From NCBI GenBank assembly GCA_030632745.1, contig DAOVUE010000101.1:1-6270 (forward strand): 6,270 nt of DNA. Direction: 5' to 3'. Each line of letters starts with the position of its first letter. Position 1 is the stretch's first letter. The notes under the pieces are model-generated. The model was not told the DNA's origin and made no database searches. It worked only from the letters and a program-made list of their open reading frames with translations. Made by a program: the position numbers and the translations under genes. Shown here piece after piece: positions 1 through 6,270 of this stretch. Source of the stretch: Pseudomonadota bacterium (GTDB lineage: Bacteria; Pseudomonadota; Gammaproteobacteria; GRL18).

Positions 1-2
1 CA

Positions 3-194
3 TTTAATATAGTTTATCTTGGTGAATTTAAAGGCGAAAACAAAGCTTTTGAAGATGCGTTAGGTGTAAAAATAAAAGAGCATGGTGAAGCCTTGGCAGT
101 ATTAGATAGAGATGAGTTTCAAAAGCTTCATGGAGAAACTGTTGAAATTTTCATTAATCAAGTCCCCGTATTGGAAAAGGTTTTTTACCATTAA
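3..194 (+). CDS. C-terminal fragment of an unrecognised protein, 5' end outside the window
   Basis: The third plus-strand frame is open from the window edge to a TAA at 192-194, giving 63 residues that begin FNIVYLGEFKGENKAF and end VPVLEKVFYH. I do not recognise the family. The fragment is soluble-looking and mixed in charge, with no cysteine cluster, membrane segment or signal visible; its true start lies before position 1. It is the only plus-strand gene and is convergent with the PFOR-like gene, whose stop codon is read from 191-193, so the two genes overlap by four bases and leave no room for a terminator between them. A hand count gives 61 G+C in the first 180 bases, about 34%, lower than most of the neighbouring gene. 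It could be an independent or transferred gene unrelated to the redox genes. That it is coding rests on an uninterrupted frame with ordinary amino-acid composition ending exactly at the neighbour's end. Confidence 0.6.
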   Translation, partial: FNIVYLGEFKGENKAFEDALGVKIKEHGEALAVLDRDEFQKLHGETVEIFINQVPVLEKVFYH

Positions 195-3100
195 TTAAGC
201 TTATTCACATCATAACCTGCTAAGCCTAATAATTGATTACGGATTTTTGCATGGGTCTGGCTATTATAACTATCTTCCAGTTGTTTAATTTTTTCTTCAT
301 ATTCTACTCGAAGAGCATCCAGTTCTGCCTGATGTTCGGAGCTTAAGCGCTGTTCTGCAACTTGTTCAACATAGTCGGTAAAAGGGGTCACTATGCCGGC
401 TAATTCCTGTAATGTACGCCAGGCATTTTGCTGTTCAATAATCATTGCAGCAAATTCTTCAGACACAGCAACTTTTTGTTCCTCTTTTTGTTCACCCTTT
501 TGTTCAGCATAGTATTGAGAAGAGACAATATAGGGTGTTTTCTTTTCCTGTTCTACACTGCTGAGCTTGAGCCAGTCATGTAATGGAGCTGGTGATGCTG
601 CATTTTTTGATAGTAGTGAAAAATGGGCCTTAAAACGTTGTTCATTAATGGCCCAGTGAGCCGGTGTCAATGGATTACCACTTTCATCAAGCAGCCAGTC
701 ATTACTATTTTCAGCATTTCCGTCTAAACAGAGTCTGGAGCCGAAAACACCTTCATGTTGGGGATTGTAACGAAATAATGGGAACATGCGTGTTTTAACT
801 GCAAGTTCAGCCTGCTGCAATGAATGTTCGGGTCTAAAACCATGTCGGGAAGGACTGGGGGTATGAATACACAAGAGTCCCGGAATATTATTGCTCAATA
901 ATTCATGTACACTCTGCTGTAAATGAGTACTATCAGCGATAGACGTTTGGGCAACATAGGCATTTCTTTGCGACAATGCCATCATCGCCAGATTATTTCT
1001 GGAATCTGCACGACGTTGAAATTGATGCTCATGCAAGCCTGCATAAGCCAGACCACTGTCCAGTTCATTAAAGATAACAACCTTAACCGGGTAATTTGAG
1101 TTCAATATTAACGAGACCTGTGAAAAACCATGAGTTGCCAATAAATCATCACCACCCACCAGTAGCAGAGGAGGACATAATTGTTTTTCCTGTTCTGTTA
1201 AATCGGTCCAGTTCAGTTTGTCAATACTCTCTGTTTGTTTAGCATAACGGGCATCAACATTTGCTCTGGCCTGACGCATAAGGCTAACGGCAGATAGAAG
1301 CTCATTCACCTGACCATGAACCAGTCCGGCCGCCAGCTGGGCACTTTCACCGCTGACATCAACAGTAACAGGCACATGAAATGGATTATACGGAAATGCT
1401 GCGGCCCAGCTGGCGATAGAACTTGAGGTGATACATAAACTATAACGTGCACGACCTAAACCATGATTTCCCTGAGAAAGTTTCCAGTGCAGGTCATTGA
1501 GTTGTAACACCAGATTCACTAAGTGACTGGTTTTAACGGCATCAATAGCAGTACTATCAATTGACAGCTCAGTATTATCTGTCAGCAAAGCATTCAAATC
1601 AATCTGACGTGTTTTTATATCCGACAATTTAGCGGATAATTGCTGCAGATTATCAGTGGGTAATGCAAGGGATAAGGTTGAGTTAATTTCCTGTTTTATC
1701 TTTTCTCTTAATTCTTCTAACTGTTTGATAAAAAGATGCAATAACGGCTGCTGATGATATTCAACGGCACTTAATAAGTGCCGCATGGCAATTTTTTCAC
1801 CACTGCCGGGCTCACCCTGATCACCGCCGGATAAAGAAAAAGCATTGTGGCGGGAAAGCATTAATGCGGCACCGGACTGCAGTGACTGTTCCTGTATAAT
1901 GCGTTCGATAGTGGCTGACGAGGTATCAGGTATCTGCTGCCATATTTGCCATTGCTGTTTTATATCAACGTTGCGGCCTTCCTGTGTCTGTTTTTCCTGC
2001 TCTTCTCCTTCCTGCCCCTCTCCTTGCTGGCCATTGGATAGTGCCGGCTCATTATTTTCAGAGCTATGCTTGTCTGAACAGTTTTCCGAGCTATTGGTTT
2101 CAAAACAAAGCTGAACACATAGACCACAGGCTTTACAGCTATCAGGATTAATCACCAGGCTGAATAATTCACCACTGTCATTCTGTTTCTTTTCTGGAGT
2201 ATGGAATAATAAATCAGTTGCAGCAACAGGTAATGCAGCAACTGAACGATTAAGCTGTATGAAATCATGCTCAATAGTCTTTAAACGATCTTCAGCCATA
2301 CCTGACTTTTCTTTAAACCAGGCAAAAGCATCATCGAGTAATTCACCTGCATTGGCAGCAATGTGTTCATTATTACGACAGTGCTTTGCAATTCTGGACG
2401 CTAACTTTGTTATTATAGGACGCACAGAATCGGCACCGCTGCTTCGAATACCCGTCTCAAGCAATGCCTTTGGTGTTATTGCAGCCACTGCTATCGCACT
2501 ATCAGGGCAATTAGACCAGCAGGCACCACAGGCAGTGCAGTTAAGAGGATTAAATATCGGTATATGAGCATTAGCATGACGATATTGGCTCATATCATTA
2601 AATGTTGCTGTTAATGAAGGCATGGTGCCTGTGGCAAGATAAGGATCAGCGGTCAGCTGATCAGTTTCACCGGTCTGGTGCAGCACACCGATCTGATCCC
2701 AGAACCTGGGCAGACTGTCCACAGTATCTGTTGAGTCTCCTAACTTTTTAACCATTTCAGGAACATTTGACACGCTGAATTGATTAGTGACCCTGGACTG
2801 CTTGTCGACATGCTCTGCAATTGACTGCAGCTCAAATGGCATCAGCTGTGCAATGCTGTTATTAAGTGTTAGTTTAAAGAGTTCAATAAGCTGTTCCTGC
2901 TGAGTTCCAGAAACATGAGCTAAATCAGCCTGACGGGTAGAGATTAATCGTCGGGTTTTAATTTTGAGCAAATTATTATGCACTAATACGCCTATTAGTG
3001 TTGCCAGAGCCTTTTCCCATAGCAGTTCATTACCAGCGACATCATTATGCTTGCTAAGTTCCTCATCTGCATCAATTTTATACAGTGTCAGGTTTTTATT

Positions 3101-5041
3101 TTTAATCAGTTGCAGACAATGCTTTAAATGAACATTAGCAGCTGCTGGCTGAGAATTTAAGCTGTCAGCAGCGCTGAAAATTAATATGCCATTACTATTA
3201 AGACATTCACAGGCTGAAAACAGGGTTTCTGCATCGGCTGACATGGCAATGAAAAAATTAACCAGACTGGAATCGGCAGTGTTACAGGGTTCAGCCGACT
3301 GAATAATATAATCTGTTTGTCTTTTCGCCCATTGCTGCCAGAATGGCGACGTTGAACTACGTAAATAACCGCCGTTAATTTTATGTATAAAACTGGACAA
3401 TTCCATAGCATAAGTTCTATCAGTCTCTGCATCCATAAGATGACTAATGGCAAAACTCATGATATGTTTTTTTACATCGGAAGCATCAGGGAGAAGTGCC
3501 AGTTGTTTGTGTGTTGAATAAACACCCAGCTCATTAATCTGCGGATAATAGCGCTGTAAGGTATCAATCATTACCTGACGTTTTGGATGGCATTCTTTGG
3601 TACGGCTGACATTAAATGCATCAGAAGTGAACGGTATACCTAAATAGCGCCCGGTTAAGGTATTATTTTTTATTGCTTTAAATAATTCAAGCAAATCAGA
3701 CATGGCCAGAGTAGTGCCGCCCAGGCCATAGATAATAGAATGTAATTGCGGTAAGTCCCTTCCTTTAGGATCAGGAGTTTTAGGTTCAGAGGTTTTATGT
3801 TCTGCCGCTTTGTGAATTGCAGCTCGAATTTCACGCATTAATGGAGCATCATCGGCTAAAGAAATATTAGTTCTTTCCAGGACCACGACTTGTTTTGTTG
3901 AGCATTTATTGTTGCGCAGCAGCTCAATTAATTTATCCGTATCAAAGGGCCTTAAACTGTGCAGGCCAATAATACCGATATTCATTTTTTCTGCACCAAT
4001 ATCAGCAGCTGAAGTATTACTTTTATGCTGTTTTTTGGCTGTTTTTAATAAATCACTAAAACTTTTAAGTGTTTCTATGGCACTGCCCTGAGCCACTACA
4101 ATAATATCCGCTTTTTTGAGCGCATAGCCTGATAGAGAAGAATAACTACGGCCGGTTAAACGGGCATAATCAACAAATGCCTGTTCCAGAGTCGTCGCTA
4201 TTAAGTCATCAAAAAAAGTTTTACCGGCGGCATCACCCAGAGCATAAATTTGTGGTTCAACTAAAGCACCCTGCAGCAGAGGTTTATCCATATTATGCCA
4301 GCGCTGGACGCGACGTTTTTGATCGGAAAAAAGCTGTTTTTGTGCCACTGAAGGTGACTCAACAGACTCATCTGCAGCACCAATAAACTGTTTGACCAGT
4401 TCAGCCGACGGCAGGCGTACGTCCTGTATTGCCTGAGCCGTTTCTGTACTATCCACCACAACCACAGCAGGTGTCATGGTAATTTCAGCAACATGACGGG
4501 CAATAAGAGTGAAATCAACCGCCTGTTGTACATTGGCAGCAAATAGAACAAAACATCCGCTGTCCATTGCCTGATGTACTGCATCATGTCCACTACCCGG
4601 GCTGACACCCTGCCGGGCTGACAAACGAAGCTCCAGATGCACCACCAGAGGTAAGCGGCGTCCCGCTGCAGATTGCAGTAAATCCTGACAGGTCGATAAA
4701 TCCTGAGCACCAAGAAAGAGTGTACTTCTATGCCCGGACAGGGTTACACCCATAGCTGAAGCTAATGCACCACGAGCAGAATCTGCCTGTTGTACGGTGA
4801 GTTTTTCAGCAAATAAATTACAATTAATGCGTTGTTGTTCAGATAACCAGGCAAGTGCAGCACCCTGCTCCAGAAAACCACCCCCTAAAGCAGCGACTTC
4901 AGTGATACAGGCTTCGGTAACGGCAATGGCAGTATTACCATCCAGTACCGTTTCAATGCCGTCAGCCAGGCGCCCGGCAAGCTCAGGTGTACCAAAGATT
5001 TGACGATAAATCCGGATTGCAGCGGTAGTAAAATTTAGCAT
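191..5041 (-). CDS. Large divergent pyruvate:ferredoxin oxidoreductase-like protein with two [4Fe-4S] motifs
   Basis: This 1616-residue protein has the domain order of PFOR/NifJ, which converts pyruvate and CoA to acetyl-CoA and reduces ferredoxin, but is about 400 residues longer than the usual 1170-1230. Residues 30-215 resemble the alpha domain (DGNTAIAV; GHDAVHQAMDSG). Residues 255-450 resemble domain II (LTGRSYSSLSGYAL, HSLRPFDTDKLIELL, QVVVLERT). Residues 455-700 are gamma-like (LTLYKIDADEEL). Residues 800-850 give ATGTMPS then C835xxC838xxC841xxxC845P; a second motif is C969xxC972xxC975xxxC979. Residues 1060-1430 are TPP-domain-like, ending MFPLFRYNP. A charged C-terminal extension (1430-1616) includes a probable coiled coil near 1560-1595. 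Key catalytic residues differ: the YPITP motif is absent, Asp87 replaces the catalytic Glu, GGDD replaces GDG, and the proximal-cluster cysteines are gone. The ATG at 5041 is chosen because an in-frame TAA lies at 5054-5056; no clear Shine-Dalgarno is seen. PFOR homology is confident; the reaction catalysed is unknown. Confidence 0.85.
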   Translation of the reverse strand: MLNFTTAAIRIYRQIFGTPELAGRLADGIETVLDGNTAIAVTEACITEVAALGGGFLEQGAALAWLSEQQRINCNLFAEKLTVQQADSARGALASAMGVTLSGHRSTLFLGAQDLSTCQDLLQSAAGRRLPLVVHLELRLSARQGVSPGSGHDAVHQAMDSGCFVLFAANVQQAVDFTLIARHVAEITMTPAVVVVDSTETAQAIQDVRLPSAELVKQFIGAADESVESPSVAQKQLFSDQKRRVQRWHNMDKPLLQGALVEPQIYALGDAAGKTFFDDLIATTLEQAFVDYARLTGRSYSSLSGYALKKADIIVVAQGSAIETLKSFSDLLKTAKKQHKSNTSAADIGAEKMNIGIIGLHSLRPFDTDKLIELLRNNKCSTKQVVVLERTNISLADDAPLMREIRAAIHKAAEHKTSEPKTPDPKGRDLPQLHSIIYGLGGTTLAMSDLLELFKAIKNNTLTGRYLGIPFTSDAFNVSRTKECHPKRQVMIDTLQRYYPQINELGVYSTHKQLALLPDASDVKKHIMSFAISHLMDAETDRTYAMELSSFIHKINGGYLRSSTSPFWQQWAKRQTDYIIQSAEPCNTADSSLVNFFIAMSADAETLFSACECLNSNGILIFSAADSLNSQPAAANVHLKHCLQLIKNKNLTLYKIDADEELSKHNDVAGNELLWEKALATLIGVLVHNNLLKIKTRRLISTRQADLAHVSGTQQEQLIELFKLTLNNSIAQLMPFELQSIAEHVDKQSRVTNQFSVSNVPEMVKKLGDSTDTVDSLPRFWDQIGVLHQTGETDQLTADPYLATGTMPSLTATFNDMSQYRHANAHIPIFNPLNCTACGACWSNCPDSAIAVAAITPKALLETGIRSSGADSVRPIITKLASRIAKHCRNNEHIAANAGELLDDAFAWFKEKSGMAEDRLKTIEHDFIQLNRSVAALPVAATDLLFHTPEKKQNDSGELFSLVINPDSCKACGLCVQLCFETNSSENCSDKHSSENNEPALSNGQQGEGQEGEEQEKQTQEGRNVDIKQQWQIWQQIPDTSSATIERIIQEQSLQSGAALMLSRHNAFSLSGGDQGEPGSGEKIAMRHLLSAVEYHQQPLLHLFIKQLEELREKIKQEINSTLSLALPTDNLQQLSAKLSDIKTRQIDLNALLTDNTELSIDSTAIDAVKTSHLVNLVLQLNDLHWKLSQGNHGLGRARYSLCITSSSIASWAAAFPYNPFHVPVTVDVSGESAQLAAGLVHGQVNELLSAVSLMRQARANVDARYAKQTESIDKLNWTDLTEQEKQLCPPLLLVGGDDLLATHGFSQVSLILNSNYPVKVVIFNELDSGLAYAGLHEHQFQRRADSRNNLAMMALSQRNAYVAQTSIADSTHLQQSVHELLSNNIPGLLCIHTPSPSRHGFRPEHSLQQAELAVKTRMFPLFRYNPQHEGVFGSRLCLDGNAENSNDWLLDESGNPLTPAHWAINEQRFKAHFSLLSKNAASPAPLHDWLKLSSVEQEKKTPYIVSSQYYAEQKGEQKEEQKVAVSEEFAAMIIEQQNAWRTLQELAGIVTPFTDYVEQVAEQRLSSEHQAELDALRVEYEEKIKQLEDSYNSQTHAKIRNQLLGLAGYDVNKLN

Positions 5042-5066
5042 AAATAATTCAGTTTAGTGACTTAAT

Positions 5067-5096
5067 AATATATTGAGTGTTAGAAGATACTTGCAA
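5067..5096 (-). promoter_or_regulatory. Candidate sigma-70 promoter for the PFOR-like gene, partly inside the repeat element
   Basis: Read on the minus strand, TTGCAA (5096-5091, four of six matches to TTGACA) is followed after 18 bases by TATATT (5072-5067, five of six to TATAAT). Transcription would begin near 5060, leaving a leader of about 18 bases before the ATG at 5041. The -35 lies in the terminal inverted repeat of the element at 5081-5278 and the -10 lies just outside it. AT-rich DNA gives chance matches, so this is only a candidate. Confidence 0.4.
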
Positions 5097-5141
5097 AACG
5101 GCTCTTAGCTTCCCCCTTTTTTACCTCGGTGCCCGTATGGG

Positions 5142-5226
5142 TAAAGGGGGATAGAGGGGGCTTATTAACTCTATGATTATCAATAATTTATATTTTTCAA
5201 AAAGCAACCCCCTCAGTCCCCCTTTA
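5142..5226. repeat. Inverted repeat with double G5/C5 arms, 47-base loop
   Basis: TAAAGGGGGATAGAGGGGG (5142-5160) pairs with CCCCCTCAGTCCCCCTTTA (5208-5226) at 17 of 19 positions, around an AT-rich 47-base loop (5161-5207). The left arm can instead pair locally with 5111-5125 and the right arm with 5229-5237, so transcripts could switch between one long stem and two short hairpins. It is the inner part of the MITE-like element. Confidence 0.75.
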
Positions 5227-5237
5227 AAAAAGGGGGA
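5217..5237. repeat. Short GC-capped hairpin, 9-bp stem and 3-base loop
   Basis: TCCCCCTTT, a loop of AAA, and AAAGGGGGA form a perfect 9-bp stem 51 bases past the end of the rnfB-like gene in its reading direction. On the minus strand the stem is followed by ACTGAGGGGGTTGC before a run of T, so the U-tract is too far away for a classical intrinsic terminator. It could still stabilise the 3' end of the rnfB message or slow RNA polymerase. Confidence 0.6.
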
Positions 5238-5287
5238 GGAAAAAAGCAAAAAAATTGGTGTTTTTCAAATACCTCTTAGTAATGTGA

Positions 5288-6154
5288 TCAATAGTGTGAA
5301 TAACGTTCTTTCTCTATAGTTCCCTCAACAAATTGATCAGCCTCTAACCATTGAATCGCATTTGTCGGACAACGTTCTATTGCCTTTTTAGTCGCCTTAT
5401 CATTAGTAAACAGACCTGTTGTATAATCAATAACAGGTAATTCATTTTCCATATACATTAAACCGGCAGGGGCATCAGCAACACATTTAGCACAGCCATC
5501 ACATCCGGCACTACAGAGTGCGGTAACAGACTCCCCTTCCAGGGGGATATTACATTGTACGTACAGCTTCTCTGCAATAGGTTTTAATTCAAACAGATCC
5601 TTGGGGCAAATATCAACACAATCCGAACAGGCTGTGCAATTTGCGCTATCCACAACAGGCAAGCCGTTATTGTTCATATGAATAACATCAAAAGTACAGG
5701 CCACTTCACAATCACCCAGGCCTAAACATCCCCAGGAACAGCCCTTACCCCCGCCAGAAATCACCGCAGCCGCACGACAACTTTCAAAGCCCTGGTATTC
5801 AGCCACCTGAAAAGCCTGTGCCTTTCCTCCGGCACAGCGAAGTCTGGCAACAACTTTCTCCTGTTCGCCCGCATCCACACCAAGAAACTCTGACAGATTA
5901 TCAATATCATCTTCAGAGGCAACAGTGCATCCGCTGGGTATGGTTTCGCCTGCCACCAGTTTTATGGCAAAAGGCAGGCAGCCCGGCTCACCACAGGCAC
6001 CACAATTGGTTCCCGGTAATAATTCTTCAGTTTCTGCAATTCTGGGATCTTCATCCACTTTAAGATAATGATAAGCCACTGCCAGAATAACTCCGAACAA
6101 CAAGCCTAAACTGGTCATAATCAAAGGTGCAGTTAAGAAATCTAAAATATTCAT
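5288..6154 (-). CDS. rnfB: RnfB-like membrane-anchored iron-sulfur electron-transfer protein
   Basis: This 288-residue protein resembles RnfB, the subunit of the Rnf complex that receives electrons from or passes them to ferredoxin at the cytoplasmic face of the membrane. An N-terminal hydrophobic segment (about residues 9-28) would anchor it. The RnfB-type Fe-S domain follows: C51, C54, C59 and C76 in TNCGACGEPGC...SGC. C107 and C126 come next, then C139xxxC143xxxxxC149xxxC153, then C173xxC176xxC179xxxC183P. The last region has C218xxC221xxC224 and a lone C262-Pro; the cysteine expected at 228 is alanine and the expected CxxCxxC before C262 is missing. Length fits the long, multi-cluster RnfB type rather than the roughly 190-residue E. 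coli RsxB. The ATG at 6154 sits 17 bases after the upstream stop, suggesting one operon, though no strong ribosome site is visible. No other rnf gene is seen here, so it may be a stand-alone paralogue; the symbol denotes family, not proven Rnf membership. Confidence 0.85.
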   Translation of the reverse strand: MNILDFLTAPLIMTSLGLLFGVILAVAYHYLKVDEDPRIAETEELLPGTNCGACGEPGCLPFAIKLVAGETIPSGCTVASEDDIDNLSEFLGVDAGEQEKVVARLRCAGGKAQAFQVAEYQGFESCRAAAVISGGGKGCSWGCLGLGDCEVACTFDVIHMNNNGLPVVDSANCTACSDCVDICPKDLFELKPIAEKLYVQCNIPLEGESVTALCSAGCDGCAKCVADAPAGLMYMENELPVIDYTTGLFTNDKATKKAIERCPTNAIQWLEADQFVEGTIEKERYSHY

Positions 6155-6171
6155 ATTACAGAAGAAGCTTT

Positions 6172-6270
6172 CTAATTATAAAGTTGAGCACGTTCAAGCA
6201 GATCATCCAGATCAGCTTCACTATCATCCCATGGCTTGCCCGGGTGAATACAATTGGAAGGACAGATTTC
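6172..6270 (-). CDS. C-terminal end of a probable ferredoxin-type iron-sulfur protein, 5' part outside the window
   Basis: The minus-strand frame is open from the window edge to a TAG at 6172-6174 and encodes 32 residues starting EICPSNCIHPGKPWDD and ending LLERAQLYN. EICPxxCI resembles the last cysteine-proline of a CxxCxxCxxxCP [4Fe-4S] motif with the following cysteine seen in some ferredoxins, so the protein probably ends in a ferredoxin domain plus a short acidic tail. The rest, including the other cluster cysteines, lies beyond position 6270; it could be a small ferredoxin or the tail of a larger flavin- or NAD-binding oxidoreductase. The stop is 17 bases before the rnfB-like start on the same strand, which points to co-transcription and a shared redox role. 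The coding call is fairly firm; the family call is tentative because only two cysteines are visible. Confidence 0.6.
   Translation of the reverse strand, partial: EICPSNCIHPGKPWDDSEADLDDLLERAQLYN

Larger units (their letters stand above)
5081..5278. mobile_element. Miniature inverted-repeat element (MITE-like), about 198 bp, non-coding
   Basis: The gap between the rnfB-like and PFOR-like genes is filled by a nested palindrome. The ends, 5081-5099 (TAGAAGATACTTGCAAAAC) and the reverse complement of 5260-5278 (TAAGAGGTATTTGAAAAAC), match at 14 of 19 positions. Inside them is a perfect 12-bp pair, TCCCCCTTTTTT at 5111-5122 with AAAAAAGGGGGA at 5226-5237, and further in a 19-bp pair with two mismatches (5142-5160 with 5208-5226). 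The centre is AT-rich and there is no reading frame for a transposase. Both ends carry TA, which could be a target duplication of the kind IS630/Tc1-type elements make, but divergent ends make the exact borders uncertain. The alternative is a REP-like or regulatory palindrome not moved by a transposase. Confidence 0.6.

Noticed and set aside
1845..2567. Plus-strand open frames of about 90-100 codons opposite the ferredoxin motifs
   Set aside because: They lie wholly inside the strongly supported PFOR-like gene on the other strand, have cysteine- and serine-rich unnatural composition, and show no recognisable family.
3181..4713. Other minus- and plus-strand open frames of 60-90 codons inside the large gene
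   Set aside because: All are contained in the 1616-codon frame whose translation matches PFOR domains II and III, so they are shadows.
191..5041. The PFOR-like gene as a decaying pseudogene
   Set aside because: Despite altered catalytic residues the frame is open for 1616 codons, both ferredoxin cysteine motifs are complete, and the changes are coordinated rather than scattered.
5200..5237. Intrinsic terminator after the rnfB-like gene
   Set aside because: The hairpin is perfect, but on the minus strand the next bases are ACTGAGGGGG and not a U-tract; on the plus strand it is followed by GGAAAAAAG.
5101..5250. CRISPR array suggested by repeated C5/G5 blocks
   Set aside because: The blocks are inverted and nested, with no regular direct repeats or uniform spacers.
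5818..6063. Plus-strand open frame opposite the rnfB-like gene
   Set aside because: It overlaps the conserved CGACGEPGC region of the RnfB-like protein in antisense and its His/Pro/Gln-rich translation matches nothing recognisable.

Overview
The window reads as part of a bacterial electron-transfer locus. The RnfB-type protein and the moderate GC content suggest a proteobacterium, perhaps a gammaproteobacterial sulfur oxidiser or methanotroph. That placement is an impression from gene style and the G-run hairpin repeat; there is no rRNA or marker gene to fix it.

Layout. Almost everything is on the minus strand, so transcription runs from high to low coordinates. First comes the 3' end of a gene whose last 32 residues look like the end of a ferredoxin-type iron-sulfur domain (6172-6270). 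After 17 bases follows a complete RnfB-like membrane-anchored iron-sulfur protein (5288-6154). A 246-base gap holds a roughly 198-bp miniature inverted-repeat element (5081-5278). The gap is followed by one very large gene (191-5041) for a 1616-residue relative of pyruvate:ferredoxin/flavodoxin oxidoreductase (PFOR/NifJ). A small plus-strand gene fragment of unknown function (3-194) runs into it head-on, and the two stop codons overlap.

How the genes may work together. The large protein keeps the whole PFOR domain order: alpha domain, transketolase-C-like domain, gamma-like domain, two [4Fe-4S] ferredoxin motifs, and a TPP-type domain. The residues that make PFOR a 2-oxoacid decarboxylase are altered, and all four cysteines of the proximal [4Fe-4S] cluster appear to be replaced. 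The RnfB-like neighbour also seems to have lost one cluster cleanly. The inferred picture is a repurposed redox module: a large soluble PFOR-like electron carrier or altered-substrate enzyme, a membrane-anchored Fe-S partner, and a ferredoxin-like protein. The other Rnf pump subunits are not visible in this window. The long intact reading frame argues that the large protein is functional rather than decaying.

The repeat element upstream of the large gene may supply the -35 half of its promoter, which could partly uncouple it from the rnfB operon.
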